DNA of 64,000 nt from positions 34,708,844 to 34,772,843 of the forward strand of contig NC_088787.1 in the NCBI RefSeq assembly GCF_949628265.1. The letters run 5' to 3'. The notes beneath the pieces are model-generated. The model saw only the letters and a list, made by a program, of their open reading frames with translations. It ran no database searches and was not told the DNA's origin. Below are positions 46,584 through 59,255 of this stretch, piece after piece (the stretch's first letter is position 1; every line of letters begins with the position of its first letter). The translations under genes and the position numbers were made by a program. The stretch is from Cloeon dipterum. Taxonomy: Eukaryota > Arthropoda > Insecta > Ephemeroptera > Baetidae.

Positions 46584-46985
46584 TAAAGTCCACCTACGAC
46601 GAAGTTTCTGAGCACTCCAATCGATTCTTGATGGTCGAATTAGGTAAAGTGCATCATTTTTCCCACCATACAGTCCAGCACGATGTGCGTAACACAAGTA
46701 GAACTTTTCCCGCCAAAACAATATAAACTTATTTGCGAGAAGTGCGCATGCGTGAGAGCTGGCTGGATCTGCCAAAGAAGTCATTCGTACAGGCGGTCTC
46801 TCTGCAAGTGCTCAAACCAACTCTCACGCATGCACAGTTGTCGCAAATACGTTTATATTGTTTTGGCGGGAATAAAAGTTCGCACGTCGCGCTACACTTT
46901 TTGGTGGGAAAAATATCCACTTTAACTAATTCGACCCTCATTAATCGATTGGCGTGCTCAGAAACTTCGTCAAAGACGGTCTTTA
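46584..46985. mobile_element. Hairpin MITE, family 1, copy 11
   Basis: Same palindrome family, with AATATAAACTTATTTGCGAG on the left and CGCAAATACGTTTATATTG on the right. It lies between DM9-1 and DM9-2. Confidence 0.88.
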
Positions 46986-46989
46986 GATA

Positions 46990-47640
46990 GATTTATTTGA
47001 AATCTCTTTCTTGTGAATAATTCAAGGGTCAGCTAACGCACTGAAAAGCGTTAATAATGGTGAATTTTAACGCATTATTTCCGCATACTGCTGAATTGGT
47101 TAATCTGTTTGAATGAAAATTGATTGGAATTAGTGTCAAAAAGTCATTTACAGAACACGACACCACTGATGAAGGGGCTTCAAAATTTTAATTGATGAAA
47201 TTGCACCATCCGTTGAAATCTTGTTTTAAGAACCCCTGCTTAGAGATAAAAAACTTGAGCAAATTAAATCGTTGTCCAACGTTAGACTATTTACCGTTTC
47301 CTGCAATTTCGAAAGCCCCTTACAGTGCTCAAAGCTGCCAATAGATGGCGCAAGCGGTTTCTTTTTATTGTATAACACTTTCCACTGCGATTTAAGACTA
47401 AAATCACGCTAATGTGCTGAAACCAAAACCAGTTACAGGATTGAGTCTAAAAATAATAAATAAATGGTGAAACCACCTTGTTGGTGGTTCTGAACACAAA
47501 CAGTTTTCTTAAAACTATGTCAAATATTTAATTTATTTATTTAATTATTACTTAATTGTTTTTATTATTGAAAAATCGAAGGAAATTACCTTATCTTATC
47601 TTTTAAAATGAAGCAATACTTAATTAATTTCATTTCTAGA
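46990..47640. other. Spacer between DM9-1 and DM9-2
   Basis: AT-rich, no coding exon seen. It ends in a plausible splice acceptor (TTTCATTTCTAG at 47630-47641), so an upstream non-coding exon of DM9-2 may exist. Confidence 0.35.
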
Positions 47641-47648
47641 TTCTAAAC

Positions 47649-48230
47649 ATGTTTTCTGAAAAACAAAAATCTCTCCTCAAAGCAAACCAAATCCAAAGCC
47701 AGACGAGTCAACCCAAAATATATAATTCCCCAGAAATGCCGACGGCGACCTGGTTTTTCGTGCGCGAAGACATGCTCTTGACCATGGAAGACCTGAATGT
47801 GAAGCACTTCATCGACGGCGAGCCCTTCATGGTGGCCAGGGCGTGGCACGAGCAAGATTTGCTTCCAGGCCACCTGAAATTGGAGGAACACGCCGCCTAT
47901 TTCAGCTACCAAGGCCAATCGGTCCGCAAAGAGGAGTTCCAGGTGCTCCTCGGCGGTAAATTAGAGTGGCAGTTTCACTCGGAAGAAGAGCCACTGCCCG
48001 CCAACGCCCTGCAGGCAGGTCGCACCTGCGGGTATGAACCTTTGCACGTTGGAAGAATCGAAGTCGATGGCGTTAAATTGAATGGCCATGTGAGTGATTA
48101 TAGTTTTATTTTAAATTCATTTTTAATTAATTGATTAATTGAAAAATAGGTTCAAGGAGACGTTTGCTACGTTGTTGTTGATGGGCTAGTTATTGAGAAG
48201 AAATCTTTTGAAATTTTAACTTTTAAATAA
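47649..48230 (+). CDS. DM9-domain protein (DM9-2), two exons
   Basis: Exon 1 runs to 48089 (donor GTGAGT) and exon 2 from 48150 to the stop at 48228-48230, with phase 0 at the join. From the first ATG the product is 173 residues; the paralogues suggest that translation may instead start at the ATG at 47736 (MPTATWFFVRED), giving 144. DM9 landmarks: MVARAWHEQDLLPGHLKL, ALQAGRTCGYEPLHVGRIEV and VQGDVCYVV in exon 2. It is a small soluble protein without a signal peptide. The family is associated with carbohydrate recognition in other invertebrates; that role here is inferred. Confidence 0.85.
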
Positions 48231-48701
48231 AAACTCTATGTATATGTTATGAAGTAATAAATTATTTTGAGTAACGATAGAAAATATTTTTCATTCCCCT
48301 GATAAGGAAAGCTAGTCTTTTTATAATAGGGTGATTGTTTTTTATGGCATTAATTTTAAAAATTCCTGAAATATTATATGTAGCTTTATTTGTTGGGGAG
48401 TTAATTAAATAAATTCTCAAGACTGAGGAAGTGACATTTCAGCACTATTAATTTTGTGATTCAAGAGTGCCCGCATTTTCATATTTTGGTACGAAAAATT
48501 GATAATAACAGCTATTATCGATAATTTTAGCATGTGTTTATAATTAACTAACAAATTTTCTCTATTTTTAAATCATGCATAATACTTAGTTATTTCAAAT
48601 ATCTAGATTAAAAATATTCAATCCAAAATATATAGTTATATCCGAAAGTAATAAAAAAGTCATTAATTTAAACCTTTCCGCGAGGCGAGTCAGACGCTAA
48701 A
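48231..48701. other. AT-rich spacer with likely DM9-3 promoter
   Basis: No gene was recognised. The last 40 bases before the DM9-3 start resemble those before the DM9-10 start (shared GTCAG/GTAAGAC and AAAATGGTCCAG), so the duplication included the 5' flank. Confidence 0.4.
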
Positions 48702-49220
48702 ATGGTCCAGTGTCAGTGGCTGCGATTTTCGAGCCGCCGCGTAATCCAAATTTCGGAATTTGACCCTTCCAGATTTATAGACATGCAAGAAGCCGTGGTG
48801 GCCAGGACGTGGCACCAAGGGAACCTTCTGCCAGAGTACGCTCTGCTCGGACAAAACGCTGGATACTTTGTCCACGAGAATTGCGTGGTCATAAAAACGG
48901 AATTGACAGACTTGCAGATCCTTCACGGAAACGACAATATTTGGAAAACGCACCAAGAAGGCGAGGACCTGCCAAAAAACGCAATTCAGGTCGGAAAAAT
49001 GAGTAGAAACGAACCTTTGTACGTTGGATGTGTGAGTTTGGATGGAGTCATACTCTATGGAAAGGTATGAAAGGACATTTTATTTATTTTATTAATATTT
49101 TAACTTTTAATTATAAAGGTTCAAGGCAGATCGTGTTTCGTCGCCACCAAGGACAAGATTTTAGAGGCGAAGACGTTTTTCATATTAGTTGAAACTCCTC
49201 ATGGAAAGTCAAACAAATAA
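48702..49220 (+). CDS. DM9-domain protein (DM9-3), two exons
   Basis: Exons 48702-49064 and 49119-49220 join at phase 0 (AAAG before GTATGA, then GTTCAAGG), giving 154 residues. Landmarks: ARTWHQGNLLPEYALLGQ, AIQVGKMSRNEPLYVG and RSCFVATKDKI. The C-terminus is extended (VETPHGKSNK) compared with the other array members. It is closest to DM9-10 near the far end of the array; both start MVQxQWLRFSS. Probably cytosolic or released without a signal peptide. The molecular role is unknown beyond family membership. Confidence 0.85.
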
Positions 49221-49930
49221 TCGCTAAATAGAAAATTAGAAAAAGCAGTTTGATTTATATATCCTACTTGGATACATTTTTACTAGAATTTTTGTTTTTA
49301 ATGTCATATAAAAATTGTAGGAAATATTTAATTCTAATCTAGAAGAGAAAAAATATTTTTTCGTCCTAGAAAATCAAAGTTATCAACCGAGAGAATATGT
49401 TTTCTTGCTCAAATCGGCTTAAATAAAATGTTTCGTACGTTATTTTTTACTGTTATTCGTCATTTGTACTTTTTTAGAAAATAAAATCGATCTAAATAAA
49501 TATCTTTATCCATTTAAATCTTTTTCATTAAACAAAGGAGCGAGTAAATATCGGAAATAAATTCGTTGTTTTATTATAAATAGCGCTTTTCTTTTAATTC
49601 TTTATTTAGCCCTTTAACACAATTATTTACAGAGAAAAAAAAATGAAATAATTTATTTGTTTCCCGAAAATTTTAACAGACCATTATGCGAGATATTCTC
49701 CGATAAAATTAAACGGATTATATATTCTGTTTATTCCCACAAATTAGTCATTAATACATTAATTAACTTTGTCCTAAAAAATGACAAATATTGCACTTTT
49801 TACCGGAACCCCTTTTTTTATTTAGTTTAATCAAAATTTATTCAAATACATCGGAAATAATGTGTAATATTTAAAGCTGGTTATATGGGAGAGCATTTTT
49901 GAGGCAGGTACAAAGTGCAAAGGTTGTTAT
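49221..49930. other. AT-rich spacer
   Basis: No coding sequence was recognised. It separates DM9-3 from DM9-4. Confidence 0.4.
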
Positions 49931-50563
49931 TTGTTTAATCCTAAACAAACAACCTGTATACACAGCATCGAGTCGATTTCTCAGGGCCATTCCTTGACCA
50001 GCAGCCAACCTCCTCGCATTTCCCGATCTCGACACAACTCCCGACTCATCTCATCAACCAACATGTCGACGATCAGGTGGCTCAATGTAAGAGGAGGACG
50101 ATATTTAGACGCATCCAAAGTCGACCCTGCCTACTTCGTGAACGGCGAGGCCCCAAAGTGTATCGCCCGAGTTTGGCATGGCGGCCACCTTCTGCCAGGG
50201 TACGTCCGGCTGGGCAGCCATGTCGGATACTTCGTCCACAAGCGAGAGGTGGTGAAGAAGACGGAGTACCAGCTGCTCTTCGATGGAAACCTGGGCTGGC
50301 ACGAGGTTGGAGAAGGAGACCCCGTGCCAGAGAACGCCGTCAAAGTAGGACGAACCTGCCGCGAACCACTGTTCCTCGGGAAAGCTGTTGTCAACGGAGA
50401 GGAACTATACGGAATGGTAGGAAAATTTAGTTTTTAAAAAAAAATATTAGCTTCAATGTTTTGTTTTGTTTTAAAGGTCACAGGAAGCGTCTGCTCCATT
50501 GCGACAGATGAGAGGGTGTTCGAGACGAGGCGATTTTCAATTTTGGTGCGAGTGAGGGACTGA
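49931..50563 (+). CDS. DM9-domain protein (DM9-4), two exons
   Basis: Exon 1 ends at 50416 (GTAGG donor) and exon 2 is 50477-50563. The open frame begins at 49931, but the conserved start is more likely the ATG at 50063 (MSTIRWLNVRGG), giving 146 residues; the upstream 44 codons are Ser/Arg-rich and not conserved. Landmarks: CIARVWHGGHLLPGYVRL, AVKVGRTCREPLFLGKAVV and VTGSVCSIATDERV. The intron position is identical to DM9-2, -3, -9 and -10. The GC content of the exon is clearly above the spacer. The DM9 family is well supported; the function is inferred only. Confidence 0.85.
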
Positions 50564-50569
50564 GAAGAC

Positions 50570-51140
50570 TGCCAAGATGTTCCCGAGGCTTAGGAGAAAC
50601 AAAATTTAATTTGTTTTTATGTTTTTCTTGGGGGTGATCTTGAGTACAATTAACTTTTGGGATATCAATTCAACCCTTTTTGATATGATAATGATGTTCA
50701 TAGCTTTGGTTATAATAAATTAAAAGTGACCTGAATGTGAATAAAATTTGTTAATATTAATTAATTGCATATAAAGTAGTTTAATTATTTATTAATCTTT
50801 ATTAAGCAAAGGAAAATATTTATAAATTTTTTAAAGTTATTCATAAAATGATTTGAATAAAAATAAATTTTAAATTCAAACAAAACTTTAAAATATTTTT
50901 TATTTAAATTTAATTTAATCACTTATTTCTACGTTCAAAAATGTAAAGATTAATACAGAAACAATGTTATTAAACTTTTTGGAATCTTGAACTTCACACA
51001 AGTTCAATATTACTAGACAAAAGGTCTAGAGTTCAACATTTAATGAACAGTAGCAGAGATATTGTTTAATATTTTGTTTGTTTTTTTCGTGTAAACAAAT
51101 ATTATGTACTGTTTAGTGTTATTTCAAATTTAAACAAGTA
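50570..51140. other. AT-rich spacer and start of the duplicated unit
   Basis: From about 51000 the sequence resembles 56095 and 59880 onward (shared GTCCAGAGTTCAA-like and GCAGAGATAT motifs), marking the 5' flank of the three duplicated genes. Confidence 0.5.
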
Positions 51141-51275
51141 CAAGCAGTGTCGCAGGATGGTAATAAAAGGAAAGGTTTACCTGCTGGACCTTTGCCCCAG
51201 AAACAAAAATCTATACACAACTCGAATCTCCTTCCTTCATTCAGCAATTCACCACAAACCGAGCCACACGCAACT

Positions 51276-51719
51276 ATGGCTTCGATGACTTCGTGGTTGA
51301 ACATTCGAGCGGACAGAAAGTTGGACGCGTCGAAAATCCCACCTGAATTTTGGGTCAACGGAGAGGAGCCGATTTGGATGGCCAGGGCGTGGATCGGCAG
51401 AAGCCTCGTGCCAGGGTACATGGTGCTGAGCAGCCAGGTCGCCTATTTCGCCCACGAAGGCCAGGTAGTCACCAATAAGGAATTTCAACTGTTCATCAGC
51501 GGAAAACTCGAGTGGTTGGAATACGAGAAGGGCGATCCTTTTCCCTTCAAGGCCCTTCAGGTCGGCAGGACTGCCCATAATGAGCCTTTGTTCATCGGAA
51601 GTGTCGAGGTGGAAGGCGTCGATTTGTTTGGAAAGGTGCAGGGAAACGTCTGTTACGTTGCGACCGACCGAGGCGTCATCGAGAGGACAACGTTTTTGGT
51701 CTTGGCGATTATGGACTGA
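51276..51719 (+). CDS. DM9-domain protein, single exon (DM9-5)
   Basis: An uninterrupted frame of 147 codons from the ATG at 51276 (an earlier in-frame ATG at 51147 is not conserved). Landmarks: WLNIRADRKLDASKIPPE, MARAWIGRSLVPGYMVL, ALQVGRTAHNEPLFIGSVEV and KVQGNVCYVATDRG. The position where DM9-2, -3, -4, -9 and -10 carry an intron (after the GK/GE residue before VQG) is continuous here, so the intron has been lost. It is followed at about 5-kb spacing by near-identical DM9-6 and DM9-7. The ending VLAIMD is shared by the three. The role is inferred as carbohydrate or surface recognition. Confidence 0.87.
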   Translation: MASMTSWLNIRADRKLDASKIPPEFWVNGEEPIWMARAWIGRSLVPGYMVLSSQVAYFAHEGQVVTNKEFQLFISGKLEWLEYEKGDPFPFKALQVGRTAHNEPLFIGSVEVEGVDLFGKVQGNVCYVATDRGVIERTTFLVLAIMD

Positions 51720-52619
51720 AATATGACCGCGACGAGGGAAAATCTGCTGATGGAGCTTTGAATATTGAGAGAGGAAGGCTCTCCTGGACATTTCCTGGAC
51801 AGAGCGCAGGAATATGGAAACTCTTTTTCGATCTCCGTTTCCGCATCTGCTAAATATTGTTTTTAGCTTACTTTTAATTGTTGCCTTTTGTTGTTCTTGA
51901 AAGTTTTTGTCGGAGCGCAATTTATGTTTCACCATTCAACCGCACTGAAGTTTAGTTGCAAGTGTGTTGAGCACCCGAAACAGACTGCCCTCTATATTCA
52001 CACATTTCCGAGTGTTTTGTTTTTGGACAAAAAAGATATCATTCCGGCTTTATTAAATCGTTTAAAGAAAAATGGTTTCTTGTCCGATTGTGAACAAGTT
52101 AAAATTAGGAGTTCATAATTTTGTAAACTGTTCTTCATAGTTTTTTTGTACTTTTAAAAATGTCAAAAAGTTGAAATTTACAAGGTACAGTTATTTTTTA
52201 GTTATTTTTCCTGACCAAACAATGCCCTATTAAAATCAAGTTTTTGTGTAACGCTTAACATTCCGTTTTTTATTTACCATTGCAACCGTAATATTTATTT
52301 TTTAATCAGCACATCGGAAATATTAATATTTTGTGGATGGATATTTATGTTTTTGGAGTTGCATACAATTTTTGTTTTTTCATGAAGGGGAAATAAATTA
52401 ATAAATAGAAAACTATATGGACATAATTCCGCAAAACTTTCAAATTGTGTCAGAAAATGAGGTTCATATTATTTAGAGTAAAATGTAAAAGTCTAATTTC
52501 ATTTTTTAGTATTATTTTAATATATAGCAAACATGTTTATTTTTTTCCAATCGCATAAGTGTGAGCTTTGCAACAAAAAAACAGTGATGATTTTTTTTAG
52601 AAATTCCACTCGACAAAAT

Positions 52620-54260
52620 AGGAATTTTTCACATTTCTTAATTTTTGCAACTCCAAATCTCGGGTTCTAAGCGTCGGAATTGCAAAAACAACCCACCCTT
52701 AGACTTGTCTCAATCTCCTCTGAGCAGCTGAAGGATTTAGCGGGTCATGTTATCCACCCTTAAGTTGCCTTACACCTTGAAAGATGCAAAAGAGAGCGGT
52801 TGCGAATAAAAGGCTGTCGCTTATTATAAAAATTGTAGCAATGGGGATGAAAGGGGATGGAGGTAGGCACCCTCTAAATACTTTCGTTGGTTAGTGGAGA
52901 CTGAGGCGAGTCTAACGGTGGTTAGTTTTTGCAATGCTGATGGTTAGAATCCGAGAATTGAAGTTCAAAAATTAACAAAATGTGTAAATTTTGCTATTTT
53001 TTCGACATTTTGTAATTTTTGCAAATCCAAATCTCGGGTACTAAGCATTTAAATGAACCACCGTTGAACTCATCTCAATCTCTTTTGAGGAGCTGATGGG
53101 TTCAGGGGGTGCATAATACCCATCTAATTTCATCCTCTTTGCTGCGATTTTGACAATAAGTGACTATCATTCCTGGCGCCACGCTCTCTGTTGCATTTTT
53201 AACGCTGTATGTTAACTTAGGGGTTGAGAGCAAACACCCCTTAATCTTTCATTTGCATAGAAGAGATCAAGACGAGTTCAACGGCGGGCAGTTTTTGCAG
53301 ACGAGACACTCAGAACTCGAGATATAGAGTTGCAAAATGGAAAAAAACGCGAAATAAGGCCAATTTTTTTTTAATTTTCGTGATTTTTACAAATCCTTAT
53401 ATCCGGTTCTAACCATCAGAACTGCAAAAACTATCCACCGTTGAATTCTTCTCGACCTCCTTTGAGCATCTGAAGGGTTCAGGGGGTGCAAATACCCATC
53501 TCAATTCATGCTCTTTGCTGCAATTTTGATAACAAGCGACTACCGCTTGTGGCGCCACGCTCACTGCCACATTTTTAAAGCTTTTTGGTAACTTAGGGGT
53601 GGAGAGCAAACTTCCCTTAACCTTTCAGCTACTTTAAACTAGTTTAGTCAAATCCAACGACGTTTATTTTTTGCATTTGAGATGCTTAGAATCAGAGATA
53701 TAGCGTTGCAAAGTTGAACAAAAACGCGAATTAAAGGAATTTTTCACTTTTTGTGATTTTTGAAAATCGATATCTCAATGTTTTAACATTTAAAATTGCG
53801 TGAACTACCAATCTTTAGACTCTTCTTAAACTATTGAAACAACAGATGGGCATTGGGGTGTTTTATCTGCACCCCAAAGTTGCCATAGAGCTTTCAAGAT
53901 GCAACTGTGAGCGTGGCAGCGCCAGGAACGGTAGTCGCTTATTATCAAAATTGCAGCAGAGATGGATGAAAGGGGGTGAATATATGCACCCCCTGAACCC
54001 TTCAGCTGCCCAAACGAGGTCGAGACGAATCTAACGGTGGGTAATTTTTTAAATTCTGATGCTTAGTACCCGAGATTTGGGTGTGCGAATTATCCAAAAA
54101 TGTCGAAATATTAAACATTTCTCACATTTCGTTAATTTTGCAACTCCAAATCTCAGGTTCTGACCATCAGATTTGCAAAAGCTACCCACCATTGGACTCG
54201 TCTCAACCTTCCCTGACCTGCTAGAGGTTTTAGGGGGTGCTAACAACCCTCCACCCCAAG
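52620..54260. repeat. Repeat block with 300-400-bp internal units in both orientations (copy 1)
   Basis: Units share AAGGGTTCAGGGGGTGCA, AATAAGCGACTACCGCT-like and GGCAACTTAGGGGT-like segments. One unit (about 53840-54060) is inverted relative to the others, with AGGAACGGTAGTCGCTTATT. The block recurs about 5.0 kb downstream. Short open frames inside it are by-products. Confidence 0.85.
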
Positions 54261-56100
54261 TTGCTTTACTTCAAACCCCTCGAAAAAAGCATTGATTTTA
54301 AATCTCTGAATGTGTATGTCAATTTACAATTATTTTAAAAATATTTTTTGTTAGGTTTGATGAAATGGACGGGGTCGTAATTTAGGAGAGGATTTTAGGA
54401 TAATTTAAAAACAAATGGAAGCATGTTAAATATTTAAATCAAAATTATAGCTAGGGTCAAAAGGTGATGAGGGTAAACAAAGCAACCCCCTGAACAATGT
54501 GCCCAATGTGGTTGATTAGTGCAGGTCATGACGAGTCATATTGTGATTTTAGTTTTCAACATTTATTATATTTATATCTGATCGTACAGCAAATTTTTTA
54601 TATTTTAAAATTGCAGTAAAACCAAAAACTGGAAATTATTTTATTATTTTCTTAACTAAATATAGAAATATTTCATTTGTATTCTTCTTGATAAAGAGGA
54701 AAAACTGAAAATATTAATAAACTTTAAGTAATACATTAAATAAAATAAAATAAAATTGAATAATAATAATTTATTTACTACAAAGAAAATATTATAAGAA
54801 AGTAACTATTTAAATATTATTAAAACTAAAAACAACGCCAATATAAAATTTTAAGCTTGCTTTTTTACAGTGGGCACACTTTTAACGTGCACGACCACTA
54901 ACAGGCCAACTACATTGATGATGCATGTTTTTTATAATCTTTCTTGTACACTTGGACCACGTTGGAGCGTTCCCATGTAAATTTATATTGTTTTTCATTG
55001 CTAATTTTATGTTTTTGTCGCGGAAAAAAGGGGGGTTATTGGTTATATATTCTTCGGCAGTACAATTTTTTTAGTAAAAGTAAAAAAATGCTCCATTTTT
55101 GCGCAATGCAAAATTCAAGACCTAGGTGCGGGGAGGCGAAAAGATGGCAACATTGGGCCCAAGCTCCTTTGCGGCCACTCGGGCCACTCAGGCATAAAAA
55201 AATAGCGATCACTGACTCAATTCAAATACAAAAACAGTCGCTCTAAAAGTGGTTATTTTTGCGTTTGCGTTTTTGTTGCAGTTGCAAAAAACTGCAATCG
55301 CAACTCGACGAAATTTTTTTAACCACATCTGCCAGGTGTGGTGTCAGTTTGCTTTTTTTGTACAAATACGCAAACACGCAGTGACAAAAATAATAGTTTT
55401 TTTCAAACAAAACCCTCTTATTATTAATTTAATTAAAATTTAGTAAAATTTTTTGGAAATAATGCAAATACTGCTAATAATAAATTTAAAAGTGTTTCTC
55501 ACTGCTCACAGATAAGCAGGAAAAATTCCTCTGGCCAATTTCAAGCATTTCAATATCGGAGAATTCGAAAAAACATTTTGCTACGTGCCAGTCGACGGTA
55601 GAATTAACCGGTAAATGAATTTCTAATCCTGATTTTGAAGAAATCAAGAGCAATCTGCTACGATCCAAAATTGAAAACAAATTTAGTAAACTTACTGGTA
55701 ATATCTTATTTTTATAAATTATATTTATATTAACTATCATTGCCAGGTTTTTGTCTCACTAAATTTAGTAAGCAGCACGTTAAATTAAATGAAATACTGT
55801 CGGGAAGCTGATTAAGTGATTAAAATTGTAATAATAATAATTTAAATTGTATATAAAGTAATTAAATTTGTTATTCCTGTTGATGTGCGTAGGGATATAT
55901 TAATAGCTTTAGTGTAAAATATTAAAAATAGATTGAAATAAAATAAAACTTTCAAATTAAAATTAATTAATAAAATAATATTAAAAAATCTAGTCATAAT
56001 TTCATCAACGAATTTTACGTCTAAAAATCTTTAGATATAATTTACTGAAGCGATAAATAAATATATTTTTTTAAATATTATATCTTAAAATATTGACAAT
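54261..56100. other. AT-rich spacer
   Basis: 54261-54700 belongs to the duplicated unit (similar to 59260-59730). From about 54900 to 55300 there is a less repetitive patch with a short plus-strand frame, but no recognisable domain. No RNA gene was seen. Confidence 0.4.
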
Positions 56101-56360
56101 GTCATATTCTACGTCGTTGAACAGAAAGTCCAGAGTTCAATATTTAACTGACGGTCGCAGAGATATCGTTTGCTGTTGTGTTTGTTTTCTTCATTTAAAT
56201 AAATTTTACGTACTGGCTTTATAGATATTTCCTGTTCAAACAAATAGAAGCAGCGCTGCAAGATGTTAATGTCACCTTTGGCCCAGAAACAAAAATTTAT
56301 ACACAAACTCGAATCTCCTTCCTTCATTCAGCAATTCACCACAAACCGAGCCGCTATATC

Positions 56361-56795
56361 ATGGCTTCGTGGTTGAACATTCGAGCGGACAGAGAGTTGG
56401 ACGCATCGAAAATCCCACCTGAATTTTGGGTCAACGCAGAGGAGCCGATTGGCATGGCCAGGGCGTGGATCGGCAGCAGCCTCGTGCCAGGGTACGTGAG
56501 GCTCAGCAGCCACGTCGGTTACTTTGTCCACGAAGGCCAGGTTGTCACGAAAGAGGAATTTCAACTCTTCATCAACGGAAATCTCGAGTGGTTGGAATAC
56601 GAGCAGGGCGATCCTTTTCCCTTCGAGGCCCTTCAGGTCGGCAGGACTGCCCAGAACGAGCCTTTGTTCATCGGAAGTGTCGAGGTGGAAGGCGTCGATT
56701 TGTTTGGAAAGGTGCAGGGAAACGTCTGTTACGTTGCGACCGACCGAGGCGTCATCGAGAGGACAACGTTTTTGGTCTTGGCGATTATGGACTGA
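56361..56795 (+). CDS. DM9-domain protein, single exon (DM9-6)
   Basis: A frame of 144 residues, intronless, with nearly the same protein as DM9-5 (WLNIRADRELDASKIPPE, MARAWIGSSLVPGYVRLSS, ALQVGRTAQNEPLFIGSVEV and the identical ending). Shared 5' flank (from about 56105) and 3' flank (GCGACGAGGGAAAATCTGCTG) show a tandem DNA duplication, not independent retroposition. No signal peptide. A lectin-like role is inferred from the family. Confidence 0.88.
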   Translation: MASWLNIRADRELDASKIPPEFWVNAEEPIGMARAWIGSSLVPGYVRLSSHVGYFVHEGQVVTKEEFQLFINGNLEWLEYEQGDPFPFEALQVGRTAQNEPLFIGSVEVEGVDLFGKVQGNVCYVATDRGVIERTTFLVLAIMD

Positions 56796-57629
56796 AATAT
56801 GACTGCGACGAGGGAAAATCTGCTGATGGAGCTTTGAATATTGAGAGAAGAAGGACTGGAACAGCAGTCAGGGTGCAGCAATGGAATTTATTTATTTCCA
56901 TTAGCGTTTCGGCATCTGCTGTATATTGGTTTTTTACGTTTTTGTTACCTTTTATTGTTATTGAAGGTTTTTGTTAAAGCGCAATATAATTTCAACGTTT
57001 AGTTGCACTGCAGTTTAGTAGCGAGAGGCTCCAACACCCAAAACAGATGGTCCTCTATAATCACACATTTCAGATTGTTTGTGGACAAAAAAAGATAACT
57101 TTCTGAATAAAAAATATTGGTTTTATGAAAAATGTATTATTTTCTGTTAGTGAGCTGAGTTTTTAGTTGATTGTAAACCGTTCATCGAAGTTTTGTACTT
57201 AAAAATGTATAATTTTAAAAATTTTAAATGCAAAAGATGTATAAATTTGACAATAATTAAATAATTGTTGAGTTTAGACTTATTTTTGTATGAACAAATA
57301 ACACCGTAATAAAGTGAAGAAGTTTATTTGTTACGCATAACATTCCCGGTTTTTTTTATTTACGATCGCAGCCGTCAACAAAAATACATATTTTTTAAAC
57401 AGCACTTTTGCATTTGTTTTCTGAAATTATAATAATTTGAATGGATATTACAGTTAGAGGATGAGCATATCTTTTACCGGTTAAGTATTAATATAAAGGG
57501 GAAATAAATTAAGTAGCAATTATACAGAGATAATTCCTCAAACTTTGAAAATATGTGTCAAAATGGAAGATTCAAATTGTTTAGAATAATAAACCAGTTT
57601 TCTTTTTTAATACGATTTTGAAATTTAAA

Positions 57630-59255
57630 CATTTCGTAATTTTCGCATCTCCATATCTTCGGTTCTAACCATTAGAATTGCAAAAACAAACCACCGTTAG
57701 ACTTGTCTCAACCACTTCTAAGTAGCAGAAGGGTTTGGTGGTTCTTGCCCTTCACCCTTAAGTTGCCTTACGGCTTGAACATTGCAACAGAGCGCGGCGG
57801 CAGAAACGGCGGTCGCTTATTATCAAAATTGTGGCAAAGGGGATGAAAGGGGATGGTGGTAGGCACCCTTTAAATAGTGTCATTGGTTAGAGGAGATTGA
57901 GACGAGTGCAACGATGGGTAGGTTTTGCAATTCTGATGCTTAGAACCCGAGATTTGGAGTTGCAAAATTACCAAAAAATGAAAAATGTACTATATTTCGA
58001 CATTTTATATAATTCGCACTTCCACATTAAATACTAAGCATTTAAATAGCCAAAATTAACCACCGTTGGACTCATCTCGATCTCCTTTAAGCAACTGAAG
58101 GGTTCAGGGGGTGCATAGACCAATCTTTTTTCATCATTTTTTGCCGCAATTTTGATAATAAGCGACTACCGCTCCTGGCGCCGCGCTCACTGATGCATTT
58201 TTAACGCTGTATAGCAACTTAGGGGTTGAGAGCAAACACCCCTTAACCTTTTATTTGCATAGAAGAAATCATGACGAGTTCAACGGCGGGTAGTTTTTGC
58301 AATCGAGATACTCAGAACTCGAGATACAGAGTTGCAAAATTTCGAAAAACGCGAAATAAAGTCATTTTTTTATTTTTGTGATTTTTACAAATCCTAATCT
58401 CCGGTTCTAACCATCAGAACTGCAAAACTACCCACCATTGGATTCTTCTCGACCTCATTTGAGCACCTGAAGGGTTCAGGGGGTGCAAATACCCATCTCA
58501 AATCATCCTCTTTGCTGCAATTTTGATGGTAAGCGACTACCGCTCGTGGCGCCACGCTCACTGCCGCATTTTCAAAGCTTTATGGCAACTTAGGGGCGGA
58601 GAGCAAACATCCCTGAACCTTTCAGCTGCTTAGAACTTTTTAATTTAAATCCAACGGCGTGTAATATTTGCATTTGAGGTACTTATAACCCGAGATATAG
58701 AGTTGCAAAGTTGAACAAAAACGCGAATTAAAGGAAATTTTTTTCCCTTTTTGTGATTGAAATCTCAGGTTCTAACATTGAAAAGTGCATAAATTACCAA
58801 TCGTTAGACTCGTCTTAAGCTATTTTAAACAACAGATGGGCGTTGGGGTGTTTTATCTGCACCCCAAAGTTGCCATAGAGCTTTCAAGACGCAACTGTGA
58901 GCGTGGCAGCGCCAGGAACGGTAGTCGCTTATTATAAAAATTGCAGCAATGATGGATGAAAGGGGGTGAATATATGCACCCCCTGAACCCTTCAGCTGCT
59001 CAAAAGAGGTCAAGACGAATCTAACGGTGGGTAATTTTCGAAATTCTGATACTTAGTACCCGAGATTTGGGTGTGCGAATTATCCAAAAATGTCGAAATA
59101 TTGCACATTTCTCACATTTCGTTAATTTTGCAACTCCAAATATCAGGTTCTAATCATCAGAATTTCTTCAACTGCCAACCATTGGACTAGTCTCAACCTT
59201 CCCTGACCTGCTAGACGTTTTAGGGGTGCTAACGACCCTCCACCCCAAGTTGCTT
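57630..59255. repeat. Repeat block, copy 2 of the 5-kb duplication
   Basis: Unit-by-unit match to 52620-54260, including the inverted unit with GCCAGGAACGGTAGTCGC at about 58910. The offset to copy 1 is about 4.99-5.0 kb. Confidence 0.85.

Noticed and set aside
51249-51935. Long minus-strand open frame (228 codons) opposite DM9-5
   Set aside because: Antisense shadow of a GC-rich coding exon; similar shadows occur opposite the other DM9 genes and none resembles a known protein.
53409-54246. Short frames with CPPEPF-like and HPLNPSA-like text recurring in the repeat blocks
   Set aside because: They are translations of the satellite units in both orientations and not genes.
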